From: Amyloporia xantha | Lineage: Eukaryota; Basidiomycota; Agaricomycetes; Polyporales; Adustoporiaceae | DNA: 64,000 bases | Direction of reading: 5' to 3' | Assembly (NCBI GenBank): GCA_036971615.1 | Contig: JAYKKR010000002.1 | Coordinates: 1,364,001-1,428,000, forward strand | In this document: positions 11,097-24,465 of the stretch, one piece after another | Position numbering within the stretch: position 1 is the stretch's first letter | Layout of the letters: the number at the start of each line of letters is the position of its first letter | Made by a program: the position numbers and the translations under genes | Notes under the pieces: model-generated | What the model was told of the DNA's origin: nothing | Seen by the model: only the letters and a program-made list of their open reading frames with translations | The model's database searches: none

Positions 11097-12602
11097 TCCA
11101 CGCTAGGAGGTCGGACGCGAGGTCATGAACATAAAACGAATACTTTGGCGCCCATAGACGAGCGTGTGGTATAGATTTGGTGTAGATCGATGTCACATGT
11201 CTGCCTTGTGTACATTGACAAGTTGTCAGTGGCGGACGTCATTTCTTACTCTTTGCGCTTTCCTTGTATTGATGAAATATTGACCTCTTGCCTCAGCACA
11301 CATCGCTTGGATATCGGGATGGGTCCTTGCAAGAGAGTACAATGTCAATTGAATAAATGCACCCTGCCGTTGGCAGCTACTACGTATTGACGTCGACCGT
11401 GTATCAGCGCGTAAGTCGAACGACTTGTTCGACGTTTAAGAAACCCCAAGCCTGGAGCACTTCCTGAACAGCGATGTATCTGGCACGGTAATATTCTGAT
11501 TCCGGCGACTTTCTGCTGGTCGCACAAAAAGTCGAAAGTCACGAAAGGTCCAGGGTATCCTCATTCGGTGAGGCCGGAAAAAGGACAGGTTGGATGCGCA
11601 TTCCAGGTATGAAGCTTGACGATGGTGTCCCACTCAGCGGCAGGTTTTCCGATACAATCTAGCACAAATTTTCCGATTCCAGCTTCAATTTTGGAGAAAA
11701 TATATTCGCTATATGTTTCATTTCACATATGGTCATTCTAGTCTCCGCATTGTTGCCATCAAGGTTCATCCACTCCCTCACAGTGTTCCTACCGCGCTGA
11801 TCATGATTATATGCAGTGCGTTTGCCGGCCTAAATTGCCATGGTCAGAATTCCAATGACCAGTACAATTTATTGACTTAGCAGTCTTGTGATAAAGCTGG
11901 TGGCCTGCTTACTTGTTATCTTGGTGACATACACCAGGTCTTTCCCCTCTCACCTCGAGCTGAACTATCTTCCATGCGCTAATAATGCAGGTGTTCTATT
12001 AGACTGCTAAACCTAGTTGATCTGGTAGGCGCGACACATCTCCTCAACGGTGGTACGGGCGTAATGACTTTCATGGGTAGCAGGTTGTATTGTCCTAGAG
12101 AGACGCAATGCAATGTGGTAATGACCACTGTTAGCGAGTGTTCTAAAAAACTCCATGTATAGTATTGGCTGTTTTGAATTTGCCTTGTGTCATACTATGT
12201 GGATGATTGTCTCATCAGTGTTCCACTCTAGAGAGTTTTTAACAGTATCAGTACATATTTTGAGGCCAATCTCCATTCGTCAGATCATGATCAAAATTAC
12301 ATAGATCGATCTCAGTACGGGTGTAGATGTTATTTCACGAGCTCACTCGTCATAGGACCTACTAGCAAAATTGTCTCTCAAACTATGTAGTATGGATAAA
12401 AATTGACCGTCACGCCCAGCACACACGTCGCCGAAGGCAGTACACATCATTTCATTTTCGTTCCTCGCATAAGTACACACATCAAGAGTGACAGTGCTAG
12501 CATCACAATCACGTACAAGTACATCTAACGGGACCTCTATAAAAGACCCACAGATACTAGAATGGAGTGCACACCATCAGCGGTCAAGTGGACGGACCCT
12601 CA
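11097..12602. other. 1.5-kb intergenic stretch, AT-rich
   Basis: Between the PAN2 start and the 3' end of the next minus-strand gene there is no frame with recognisable motifs. The part from about 11640 to 12550 is noticeably AT-rich with stops in all frames. It contains the PAN2 promoter; the rest is unexplained. Confidence 0.5.
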
Positions 12603-13410
12603 CTAGAACTCGGTCAACTCGGCGTGCGTGAGCGAGAGCTCTGCGATCTCGCGCATCTCGCCCAGCAACTTGATGAGCTCCGGGACAGCCTGCACTGTGG
12701 ACCAGTGGGCCTAAACAACAATCAGCTCAGGCCTCAGCGGACCCTTGATCGTTCACTCACCTCTACCGACGTCCACCCGATAATCAGGCCAAGAGTGTCG
12801 CTCTTCTCAACCGTCGGGCCCCACACAGCGGAAATCCCACCCCACTTCTCCGGCAGGGAGTTCACAGTGCTGACCAACTCGTCCAGTTTCGACTCGATCT
12901 TATCTTTGGACTGGCCGGGCTTGGCGGTGATGTACGCAAGCTCGGTCGCCGGAGAGCCGAGAGCTTTGTAGGGCTCGCTCGTGGGCTGGATGTGGATAAC
13001 ATCCGAGTTGCGGGCCATGAACTTGGCGCACTGCTTTCCGAGCTCAGGGTAGATTACAGGCTCCGCTTGGAGGTTCTTGTGATCCTGCAGCTCCTCCCAG
13101 ACTGCATGGTCCATGGACAATGTAAACAAACATATATTCTTGAGTTTCAGAACTTCGGTCGTGCTAAAGACTCACCATTGTAAACATAGGCATGCTTGCT
13201 GTCCTCAGTCTGGAGACCGTAGTAGATCCTGTGGTCGGCAGCCGGATTAGACTACAGCTTTGGCGCACTATCCCATGACACTCACTTAATGATACCCTTC
13301 GAAGCCTTGAGAATGTCCAAGGCAGGCTTGACGATGCTCACATCCTTCGGGTTGGCGAGGAAAGCCTCGGTGGCGGGAGCACCGGCGACTTCAACACAAG
13401 GTAGAGCCAT
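12603..13410 (-). CDS. hypothetical fungal protein, probably two dimeric alpha/beta-barrel (ABM-like) domains
   Basis: Four exons (13410-13286, 13228-13176, 13101-12761, 12710-12603) join in frame to 208 residues. The first half contains ILKASKGIIKIYYGLQTEDSKH and the second a similar segment, LGLIIGWTSVEAHWSTVQ. This repeats a strand, then a charged H-rich position, then a helix, as in antibiotic-biosynthesis-monooxygenase-type barrels seen in many small fungal proteins. I cannot see a cofactor site. Function is unknown; the domain call is by pattern only. A structural prediction showing two ferredoxin-like barrels would confirm it. Confidence 0.8.
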
Positions 13411-14655
13411 GAGAGCGATGTTTAGATGTCCTCTGTAGCGGACGAGGCCAGATACTTATACCAGGGCCCAATCTTTCCGTCTTTCCGGCGATCGGTCACG
13501 AGCGTATGTCATCATGGATAGGAAGAGAAAGTGATGACTGAGCATACCCGCCCCGGCCAGTCCGAGTCGGTACAAAATTTATGTAGACGTTCTCTGACAA
13601 ACAACATCGGCTTGCCGGAGAATATAGATATCCTAAAGCGAAGGACAGCAGGGCTTGCCAATGCAACAGTCGGAGTAATGAGGTGTAGAGCTCTTCGACC
13701 CAAATTAGGGCAGAAGTCCAAGGCTGATCACCACGGTTGCCGCGATCAATCGCATATATAGTATCCAGACCTGCAGGGTCTCCCTCAAAACGCATCAGTC
13801 AATAGAAAAACATCCAGGAAACGAATACAGCGATGCGGCCAAAGTCGGAAACTCGTCGCAATTGATTTCAGGTCGCTTTCTAATTGCTTTCTAAGTTTCA
13901 AAGTTCAGTCACTGAATAAACCTATTGGCAATGTCGGAGATTTCCAGACCGGTTTGCAATGGTTTGTAATGGCACTCAACGTCTAAGCGTTTTCGGCTCG
14001 ATTGCAATTCATCACAATCACTGTGACGCCGTTGCAATGCCATTGCAATGCCATTGTAATGACCGTGATGACTTTATAAGGCAAGTGTAATGGAAATTCG
14101 TGCTCAAAATGAGTCACAATGTCACTCAATGTTATCACAATGTCACTCAATGTTATCGCAATATTTCGAGATTGCAATTGATGCAGGAAACTTCCGACAT
14201 CACCGTCGTGAGTTCTCGGCCGGACAACTCGAAATGCTGATAAATCTCGCCCCTCCGGGCCATGGAGTTCACAAGGACTGCGAGAACAATGAAGGTGACC
14301 TGGACGGTGAATAAGAGGACGGAGAGTGCTGAGCGCTGAGCCACAAACGGCAATAATGGGACAGAAGAGCTGGGCTTCCAGCCGATCAATTGACTGCTCG
14401 AATGTGTGACTGTATCCCCATTCAGTTTCAATAATCGGGCTTTGACCCGGTGTGGATCCACATCCAGATAAGTAGCGGTAATATGGGCTGTGCCCCGGAC
14501 GTGGCGCCCGTGGCGCCGAACCTAAGGGGCGTGCTCTGTGCGGGGCGCAGGAGCGATTGAAAATACATTTTTGTCTACTCGAGCCATTGGACATGAGAGC
14601 AATCTGCATTTGAGCGCGGGCAGATGCTGCCCATACGAGTCACTATCCAAGATGC
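13411..14655. other. 1.2-kb intergenic region with CAATG-rich repeats
   Basis: No gene is supported. A minus-strand frame at 13983-14609 runs straight through simple repeats and ends in repetitive residues, so I treat it as chance. The stretch 13950-14165 is dominated by CAATG/CATTG words, listed separately. Confidence 0.5.
14033..14162. repeat. short tandem repeats built on CAATG/CATTG
   Basis: An 11-base unit (TGCAATGCCAT) occurs twice in tandem near 14033-14054, followed by a decayed third copy. A 21-base unit carrying CACAATGTCACTCAATG is repeated exactly at 14114-14134 and 14135-14155 and starts again as TCGCAAT. The surrounding 200 bases are full of the same five-base word in both orientations. 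Confidence 0.85.
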
Positions 14656-16674
14656 TCACGCCACAACGGGAGCCTTGGCCATCAAAGCCAGAATGTCCCA
14701 TCCAATGTTCGCGGCGGCGATCTGAGTAATTTCATCTAGACCGCCAACTCGTTAGATCACAGCCAATCACAACAAACGAATAGACGTACCCTGGGTATCG
14801 TACCCCGGGGCGACCTCAACGATGTCGGCACCGACGATTTTCAGGCCCGAGAGACCTTGCATGATTTTCTTCATCTCCTGTGATCGGTAAACAAAAATTT
14901 AATCACCCGTCAGATCGAAATCGAGAGCGACACTCCAGGGAAGAGATACGCACTCGGGTGGTGATGCCGCCGGTCTCGGGGCTGACGTGGACAAGTTGTG
15001 AGTTTACCGTTCCCTGTAGTATATGAAAAGTGCCGATCTTCACTTACGTTCCAGTGCTGAAGGCAAAGTTGGGAGTGAGATTCGACGCGCGACGAGACTC
15101 TATCACAGAGTACTTACGCAGGTGCCATGCCAGGGTCAATGACATCAATATCCAGCGAGACTGCAAATCCTCTTAAACCCAGCCATATTATCTGTGCATG
15201 AATGAGTGCTCACTGTAGACAGGGTTGTCGCCAACCGTGTCGCGGATTCTCTTAACAACGCCCTTCCAGCCGACCTCCTCGATCTCGTCCGCATGCGAGA
15301 TCACGAAGCCCACCTCATAATCGTTATCGTAGTCGTCCCAGCTGCTAATGGCCCCGCGGATACCGACGTGCTGACGTTGACGAGACGGCGTCAGCAAGTC
15401 CGAACCGACCAGTGACGAACATGACGTCTAACGTACGATGTTGGAATTGTTGGCAGCAAGAAGGCCCTCGTTGTGTGCATACCAGAAGTAGCTACCGTGG
15501 GTAACTGGGATTTCCTGATGTTGGTGGTAGTCAGTATAAACACACAAATAATGCAACGATGAAGCTCACCTCTCCAGGAAGCCATGGACTATCTTCGTCT
15601 CCCTGTACAATGGCTGTCAGTTTCTTGGGTGTTCTAATAGTTTCGAAATCCACAAACCCATGCTTTGGGCTTCCACGTGTCTATGTGGTAATCATCAGAA
15701 ACAACTCGCAGAAACAAAATCAGACATCCTACCAAGGTGACTGTCGAAATGGATCACGCTAAAATGATTGCATATTAGCTGCATAATGACTATCGCAGCG
15801 TACGATGCTGCACACCTGACTGGGCCATATGTATCTACCACTCCCCGCAGCAGTGGCAGAGTGATCGTGTGATCACCACCCTACATTATCACTGAGCTGT
15901 CATCATCTAGACCAAGAACGCGGGGTATAGCTCACGAGGGTCAGCACTCTAGGATGGAACTTCCCATCCTTAGCGAGGCTGGTACCCTCGAACGTGCGTG
16001 TGTTGGTCTTCGACAACAACGCCTTGTTGGCAATCTCGAGCTGGCGCAGGGCAACCTTGTTGTCGACGAAAACCATGGCTGCACATGACCATGAATATCC
16101 GATCCGGATAAATAGACTAGATATACACGCACGGACGTCACCACAGTCGACCACATCGAGATACTCGCTTACACGGATCTTCATGGGGACGTTGATTCTG
16201 TCGACCCCAAGACGCCGTGCGCCCTGGCGGATACCGTTCGGTCCGAAACGCGCTCTGCAATTGACTTCGTTGAGCATGATTCCGTAGCGGCACTAATGTA
16301 CTCACCCTGGCCGGAAACTCGTGGCAGTGTCGAACGGCGCACCTTTCCCGATCAAGGTCAGCGGGAGAAGGCTATGAAATGTGGGAGGTCTGAATCATAC
16401 CGATGACGGCAACATCATAGGGCGTATCTGCGTCACTGCCGAAGCAGCGAAGAGGTGTCGCGCGAGCGAAGGTAGTCAATCCGTTCCACGACTCCTTGGC
16501 CCATGTCTCCTTGAAGATCAGCTCAGAAGAGAACAGCTTGGTGAAGTTCACGCCATCCGAGCCCTGCGGGGATGGGATGCTAGCAGGAAACTGGTCCTGT
16601 CCGAGAACCGAAGGTGCGTTGACGATCGCGAGTGCGAGGGCACTCAGCGCGGAGAGGGGAATAGAGGAGAACAT
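14656..16674 (-). CDS. secreted agmatinase-type ureohydrolase
   Basis: About 15 exons can be chained in frame from the ATG at 16674 to the TGA at 14656. The metal-binding ureohydrolase signatures are all present: GGDHTIT, FDSHLDTW (D-x-H-x-D), and SLDIDVIDPGMAP followed by ATGTPETGG. Family members hydrolyse agmatine (or related guanidino compounds) to putrescine and urea using two Mn ions. The first 25 residues (MFSSIPLSALSALALAIVNA...) form a hydrophobic signal peptide ending near VLG-Q, so the enzyme should enter the secretory pathway, unlike cytosolic arginase. A TATAAAG lies about 80 bases upstream on the minus strand. Substrate choice between agmatine and other guanidines cannot be decided from motifs. 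Confidence 0.9.
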
Positions 16675-17160
16675 CGTATAAGCAGCAGCAGAGGCCTAGA
16701 GGGGCTGTACACCGACTGCACGGTATGTACACGACGGCCGCCCACTGCATCTTTATAGTGAGCTGGGTGAGAGATAAGCTACAACTCAGCGTCTGCATAG
16801 GGTAGTCGCGCGGTGTGCTGCATTGATAGAGGATGATATCCTGTGATATCGAATTCTACGCAGTGCGATATGGGGAAACTAGGCACCCCAACATTAGCAT
16901 GGCACGATAAGCTGGTCGCTGTTAGGTCGCCGAGCCCCCGTCAATGCTGTGCTCTCTGCTGGCGTCACCCCTGGGCATTGGGCAAGGCCCACCCTGACCT
17001 CGATCAACGTCGATTGCAGATACGCGAGAGTGAAGCTGGAATCGATTATACTGAAATATGTAAAGGGTATCCTACCAATACAGTCTCGGGTACATTTCTA
17101 TCATCAGTACTTCTAATGCTATGCAGGGGTGTCCGAAAGTTGAGGCAATAAGATAACAGA
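16675..17160. other. intergenic stretch between MOT1 and the ureohydrolase
   Basis: MOT1 ends at 17161 and the ureohydrolase starts at 16674, both on the minus strand. The minus-strand TATAAAG at 16752-16758 is the likely promoter element of the ureohydrolase. Nothing else is recognisable. Confidence 0.5.
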
Positions 17161-20100
17161 TCATCGTTGTCCGAGCGAGCCCATGAAGCTTGACAGCTCC
17201 AAATCCTCGTACTCCTCCTCGGGAGGCAGGTCCTCCAAGCCGCGCAAGACGTTCTTGGACCCCGGTAGGGCCGGAGCGTCTTTGTCTTTCTTTTTCGTGA
17301 CTGCTGCCCCGTCTTCGTCTTCCGTCGTCCGCCGGAACAGGTCTAATACGAGATCGGTGTCCATGGATGCAAGACCAGAGTTCTGCTGCGTCACAACCGA
17401 ATTCGCGATATTCAGCTTGAAGCGTTGCAGACTGAGGATCAAAGTTAGTAATATCTCAGATGTTTTGCTGAAGTAAACGCACCCCATGATTTTTTCCTCT
17501 AGGGTACCCTTGGTTATGAGACGGTACACATTAACGACCTTCTTCTGGCCGATACGATGCGCCCGGTCCATCGCCTGAAGGTCCTTCATCGGATTCCAAT
17601 CATGCTCGACGAATATGACCGTATCGGCACCCGTCAGCGTCAGCCCAAGTCCACCGACGTGCGTCGTGAGTAGCAGGCAGTCGATACTTGGATCGGCATT
17701 GAAAGTCTGCACGATGGCGTGGCGTTTGTTCGCATCGGTGCCACCGTCTAGCCGCATGTACGTCACAGAGGGCATGTGTTGCTTGAAGAGGTCTTTTTCG
17801 ATGATGTCCAGCATCTGCTTCATCTGACAGAAAATGAGAACGCGGTGCTGAGAGAACGCCCCCGTCCCAGCTGATTCCGCATCGGCCAGCTCGCTCTTGA
17901 CTGTCTCACCAGTCACTCCAGGTGAGGACCCGATCCCGCAGTCGACGAGCAGTTGACTAAGAACAAGTCTTGATCAACAAGCACTGCGAGAGAACTGTAT
18001 CCAGACTTACCGAAGAGCAAGCAATTTCGGCGCATGTTGGATGTCACTCAGATCGGACGACTCGGACTTCTGTCCGATGTGCTTCAAGGCATCGAGTATG
18101 GCCTGCCTGTCAGTCTTCAAGACGAGCGCTGGGTGATTGCACAGTTTACGCAAGTACTGGAGTGATTGGAAGACGTGCTGCTGTCCACCCGTCTTTTCCC
18201 CCCGATCCGAGCGTACGACATCCTCAGCAGCAGCGCCAGCGCGAGACTTTGAGAAGTCGTCATAAAGGTACTTCTGCAACTCCGACAGCTCGCAGTAGTA
18301 GTCCTGAATGATCTTGGGCGGCAGGTCATGCAGGACATCCTCTTTAAGACGGCGCAGGAGAAATGGCAGGACTTGCTTGTGTAGAGCCTCAAGGGCGAGT
18401 GCAGCTGACAGAATGTATCAGCATTACGCAATATTCACGAAGAGGAAGATGTTACCTGCTTCGCCGTTCTTGGACTTCCCATCTCGATTAGACAATATCG
18501 GCTTGCTGAATCGCTCACTGAATGACGACTCGGAACCGAGGAAGCCTGGCATCAAGAAATCGAACAAGCTCCAGAGCTCCAGCACGTTGTTCTGAATAGG
18601 GGTCCCGGATAAGATAAGCCGATGGTGCGCCCGGATGCACTTGACGGCCTTCGTCAGCTTCGTCTTCGCGTTCTTAATGATGTGTCCCTCGTCAAGAATA
18701 CAGTAGTGCCAGTTCAGCTCTTGCAAATTGGCGATATCGTTCCGGACTACTTCGTAAGAGGTAATGACGATGTCGTATTTCTTGAGCTTCGCAAGGAGTT
18801 TGCCGCGCTCTCTCGAATTCCCGGTGTAAAGCACGGGCTTCAAGTTCTCTGTGTATTTGAGAATCTCGTAGTACCAGTGCCCGGTAAGTGTGGGTGGACA
18901 TATAATGAGCGATGGTAGATGGACTGAGTCCGGCGATTTCGTCTCCTCATGTTTCTTCGCTCGTTCGAAATGCTTGCTCGCAAGAATGCAGATAGATTGT
19001 AGAGTTTTTCCAAGACCCATATCTAACATTTCATGAGAGAAAATTCAATGACGAGTAACCAATTCGAGCCATACCATCACAAAGGATACCGTGCAATTGG
19101 TATTTAGCAAGGAATGCAAGCCAGTTGACGCCTTCCTGTTGATACTTCCGCAGCTCCGCTTTGATTGTGATCGGTATAACGTACTGTTGTACCTTACTGC
19201 CATCAAGCAGCTGCATCAGGAATTGACGCTCCTCGTCACGACGTTGCAGTAGGTCTTGGGAGAATCCAGAGGGATCAGGTAAACCAGCCTACGAAAGGTG
19301 TCAATTACACCTCGTAAATCAACTCGTTTGATCTCACCTCTAGCGGTACCATCTTGACCAACGAGGCAAAGGTATTCGTGGCAGTCGATCGGATATCGTC
19401 GTCTGGATCGCTCATCCGACCAAGTATCGGAACTACCATGAAAATAACGTATGGCAGCGCTTTGATATCCAGTTTCTGCACGATGTCTGGACTTGATGTA
19501 AGTCCAGGTAGAAAGTCCTACAGATATAAACTTACGATACACAAGCTCCACCGCGCCTTGTCGATTTGGTAGATTTAAGTCATCCCCGATAAAAGGTATG
19601 ACGGTCTCGACGACACAACGCATGGCATCGATTGTCATGGTATCACATATCGTCGCAAAACATCGGGCAGCAGATTGACGAATAATGGCAAATTGACTGC
19701 GAAGGGCGAGGATGATCATGGGGAACAAGTCGTTAAACTTGGGCCAGAGCGCCTCGTCAAAAGTAGGAGCAACGGCCTCCAACACACTGAAGGAGTCGAT
19801 GATATCTTGACCGAACTGTTTCTCAATAAGCTTGTCCATTTTTTCGACGGCGTCTACGGGAAAACAGCAATGTCAGCACACTGTTTCAAACACGACAGTG
19901 ATGCGTACCGGTCGAACAAGCACTAATAAGACCACCGGCCATTGACTGCCACATCTTAGGGACGACATCCAACAAGCGCGGACCGAACTTTTTCGACAGT
20001 TCCACGAAAGCCAATTGTGCACCTCGACGCGATAGGCGTGCCTTGGCGGCATCCTCTGGACTAATACTGCCCTTCCCCGTCGGCTCCTTGCCGCTTCCCT

Positions 20101-23100
20101 GAGCTCTGGGAAACGACAATATTCCAGCTGATATTTTGCGAGCATACGCGAAGGTAGGCGTCTGATCAGTGTCCTGGCACAAGAACGTGCAGAGGTTCTT
20201 GACGATCTTGTCTGGAGGCTGAGCCAAATCGCGCTGGACACAAAATTCAACGAATGCCGCTACCGCGATAGCCGATCGTGTCTGAAGATCCGCATTCTCT
20301 TCGTTCTGAAAATGGGACAGTGATGTCAGTAGTGTGGAAACAGAACAAAGTAAATAACCAACCTTGATGCTATTCATAATGCCCTTGACAATGGGGCTGA
20401 CTTTGTCGGGAGTGCTCTTGAATGCCACGAACGCAGCCGAGAATGCCGCAGATACACGAACATCGTACTGTGCCTTCACTTCGATGTAACGCTCAATGCT
20501 GGTAACCGCTTTGATCCGTTTCTCTTTGATGATAGCCAGCTCGCGCTTCTTCGTCCTGCCCAAGCTATCCTTCAGCTTCGTGAACATCTCACCCACAGCA
20601 GCCTGCGCTGTTTCAATGGTGAAACATCCCGGCTTGGTGCCCGTCACATCAACCTCAGTCCCCAAGGGCGGAATAGCCGATTGCGAGATCTTACAATCGT
20701 GAGCGAAAGACTGGAGTAGGTTGTAACATTCGCCATGTATTCGGGCAAGTGTGAAGGCCATCTCATGGTACGCGGCGGGAGGGTCGACTTGTAGCCAGGC
20801 CAATGTCTTGGTGCTGATTTCCGCCGCGAGAGTAGACGTCTCGATGAGCAATGAAGTCGGCGCTGGTGTAGTCGCATCGTATTCTCTAGCCCATTCCTCT
20901 GCGACTATAGCTGCCAAGAACTTCTGCAGCATACTCGTAGAGTCGATGTAGTGAATGAGTATAGGCCGAAACATGTCATCCAGCTGCATTCCTTGGCCCT
21001 GACAAAGCAGAAGATCAGTGCCACCAGACATGATAAATGCACTGAATCATGCTCACAGTATTCGGCCAGAAGGCAATGACGTACGCCAGTGCGGAAGCAG
21101 CTGCAATGCGGGCTTTCAACACAATCTCAATGGGCACTAAAGCGAGGTCCTGTGCGAGCATGTTTTTGTCTACATTGTGTCGCTCATGGTCTGAGGACAC
21201 GATCGGGTCGTAGAAGCTAGATGCATCCAGCGGCAGACCAAGGGGTGTCATCAATATTGCGTACCACTCCAGAAGTACTTGCTGATTGATAAGTGACTCC
21301 AACCAGCCAGCTATGGTGTGCAAAGTCGATAGAACAAGACGCCAGGCAGATAGTGTGGAGTCGCGGATGTCACAACGCTCCTCTACGACGAGATTCTGAT
21401 ACAGAAGACGTAGGAAAGTGAGTGTCATCCAGTCCTTCGGTAGCGTCGGGACCGTCATGAATGTGTACAATGTCTTGACGACAGCGAGCCGCACATTGGC
21501 GATGGTGTGGCGGAAGAAAGGGAACAGCGTTGGCGCAAGAACTGTGATAGGACTGCTATATGGAGGGAAAGGCTGTCAGTGCGCACCTTCCGCGACCTCA
21601 ATCCAAGACGTACGATCGAGTGTCATCAGCGATGATCTCAATAACCTGGTCGTAAGTAACGAGTTTCCCTGGAAGCGCTTTAAGCGCAATTAAATAGAAG
21701 AAGTACAGCATGCTAACCGAGGAGGTCCATCACCGCGCCGACGCTAGAGCTCAGGTCGTCTTTCATATCCCTCAAACAATTCCACAGAACTGCCAGGACT
21801 CGGCTCAATTCTTCAGGTAAATGGTTGACTAGGTGCGCGGCTACCGGCAGTAAACAAGACGCCGCGACCGATCGCACATCATCGTCTCGATCACCAAGAC
21901 TATCGCAGAGTCAGCGATGCAATCACACAGAGCGACCATGGCGCGAACATACCCTAGAACAGCCGCATCAACGACACCTCTCAAGACTTCCTTGCCGTCT
22001 TCAGTTCCATCAGGATCCGCCTTGGTCACACCCCCGTTGATGAGATCGCTCCTCACCGCTACTTCATACTTGATTCCGAGCAGACCGGCATGACGAACTT
22101 CCCAGACGTGTCCTCTTTCCGCGTGGTTGTCCCTCTGTTTACTGTTCGAAGCCTTCATTGGTATGGGAAAATCCTGCCGGATCATCTCCAGAAGAATAGA
22201 GTGAACGTGCAACACCGAACGACGAGGCATATGGAGAAGCAACGAGGCCAACGTCTGCGAGACCGTCTCCCGTACAGGAGCAACAACCTAGAGACGATGT
22301 CATGAGTATACAAGGTGAAAAATACGCAAACTACACAGACCTGGTCCGAAACGAAGTCCCCGAACCTGTCCAGGACGAAGATACAAAGAAACTTGACAGC
22401 AAGGTCGTTACACCACCTTTCATGAGCGATCTGGTTCTCCTCCCAAGTGAGGTCGACTAAGAATGGGCCAAATTAAGTCATGCCTGATCACAATTAGTAA
22501 GGTTCCTACCTTGCATGCCGCCACACTTGCCCTGAAGTTTGAGCAATTCTCTCAATGCCATGGCTGCGCCGTGTCTTACTTCCCAAGCTGGGCTGAACAA
22601 ATCTACCTCAAGGATCTTGACGAGACCGTCCCAAACCCAATGGCCCTGCTGTACCTCCAGTGCTTTCGATTGCTTCTCTGCCTTAGGTGACACCGCTCCG
22701 CCTTTCGAGGGGTCTACCACAACTCGATCTTGTGGCGATGACTCGCTCGGCGAACGAGGGCTCCCAGCCTTGCGTGCGCCCGACTTGTCATCTGAGCTGA
22801 CGAGACGAGCTCTATAAGAGTTAGATTAGTCCCTACTGCAAGTCAATGTGGATTCTGCACCTACTTCGTTTGGCTCGCAGGGGTGGGGTGATACTTAGCC
22901 CCAGAGCCTTGTGCAGGTGGCGGAGGCGCTACGAATGCGTTGTTACCTGGTTTGCGCTTCCTTTTCAAGCGGTTCCGTTCGCGTGCAGACAGAGCTGAAG
23001 TATCGTCCCCCATAATAACGTCGGACATAACGGACGCTACTGGGGTTCCAGTTCTCGAGCGTACAGGAGGCGAAGGCTCTTTCTTCACGTTGATTTCCGG

Positions 23101-23862
23101 TACTCCATCCACTGGGGACCACGGTGAGGCGTCTTCCTCCATCTTCGTGACGGGTTCCATATCCACATCTTGATCGGCTTCATCCGCCACGAGCTCCTTC
23201 TCGATATCCATATCATCGTCGCCATTGAAGCCATCGAGAAAGTCTAAGCCGAGACGACCCATTGCTTCTTTGCGCGCTTTCTTCACTTCAGAGGAACTGG
23301 CAAGGATGCCAGTCGGCTTGACGAACTCTTTGCCAGACGACGCCAGTAGTAGTGTGCCTTTCTCCATCAGCTCGCGGACAGAAAATGACGGAAATTCTAT
23401 GAAGGTCATTAACGACTGCTCTTCGAAACCCTTAGCTTCTACATCTTGGGAAGGTTGCCAGAGCGGAACCAAAGCGAAGATTTGCGAAAGAGCGGTCGAT
23501 GCAGCAGAGCGCGTCTCGTGAGACCTTGAATGCAAATATGGTAGAATCTACGAGAGTACATGAGATATCATGAGTAGGAAGAATACAATCCCATACCCTA
23601 GCGACTACGGCCATCAACTCTGACCACCCAGACTGATCAGCAAGCGATACATGTTGTCGGTTCGTCTTGGCATCCTCTTCGACCAGGGACACATCACCGA
23701 TGACACTCTTTGCAGCTAGTTGCGCGAGCTGTTTTGCTGCGGTTGCCCTCACTGAGGTTGACGAGCCAGTGTCAAGTAAGAGGAGGAGCCGGTCCAACCT
23801 GCGAAATAATGAATACAACCACACTTTCCATATTTGAGAACTGGTGCATACCTAGAAGTCAT
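17161..23862 (-). CDS. MOT1: MOT1/BTAF1, Snf2-family ATPase that removes TBP from DNA
   Basis: The start is an 11-base first exon (23862-23852, MTSR split) joined to RLDRLLLLLDTGSSTSVR, the conserved Mot1 N-terminus. Then come long HEAT-repeat regions, an acidic linker and a basic KRKRK nuclear signal. The C-terminal Snf2 ATPase has CDDMGLGKT (motif I, restored across an intron at about 19030-19076), DEGH (II), LSGTPIQN (III), and QAMDRAHRIGQ (VI). The span, after about 25 short introns, fits roughly 1,850 residues, the family norm. Mot1 uses ATP to strip TATA-binding protein from DNA and redistributes it; TBP itself is encoded at 59555. The start lies about 600 bases from a divergent JmjC gene. 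Confidence 0.95.
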
Positions 23863-24465
23863 TATGTAAGGTAAAAGTGGCGCCGGACCGGACGCGCCGC
23901 TTTGTGGGATCGGAAGGCAGTTAACGGGGTTATTCTCACGCTCCTCCGCCGCGACGACTGCACCTTTTATCAGTTCCGACTTGTGACGCAAAATTTGGAT
24001 GTGTCACGCGTGACATTAACACTGGTCATCTGCGTATTGGGTCAGTCACGTGTGACTGATGGCTTCTGTGTATCTGTTATTGTACAGCTTTCCAGATCGA
24101 TAGCACTGCCACATTCCAGAATGTTATACAGGAGCTCATCGTCATGCATGCCCGATGATGTTCGTCTCTTCCTGCTGCAGGAGACAATCGAGGTGCGCCG
24201 TGCCAACTTCGAACGGAGGAAGCAGCGGCGTGCGAATGCGCGGTCCAGTGAATGATGGCATCAACAATTACGTACTGATCTCTGTCGTGTATCTAGCCAC
24301 AATCTCGGATCGTCCGGATGAATCCGCACAGTCGACCCCGTCCGAGTCGCCAGAGGTCTCCAGTTCTGTTCTCCAGGTTGTGCTCAGCCGTTCAAATCGT
24401 ACTCTGATAGAATATTTATTCTGCTCAACCATATACTGCATCAGTAATACCAGTTCCTTTGTCCG
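23863..24465. promoter_or_regulatory. shared divergent promoter region of MOT1 and the JmjC gene
   Basis: The two start codons face away from each other with about 600 bases between. Near 24000-24055 there is a pair of GTCACG(C/T)GTGAC palindromes (tgtcacgcgtgaca and gtcacgtgtgac) about 40 bases apart. They look like sites for a symmetric DNA-binding protein such as a bHLH or bZIP factor. Which gene they serve is unknown. Confidence 0.5.

Noticed and set aside
13983..14609. A 208-codon minus-strand frame
   Set aside because: It reads through the CAATG repeats, ends in low-complexity residues, has no motif and no splice logic; length is explained by the repeat's lack of stops in that frame.
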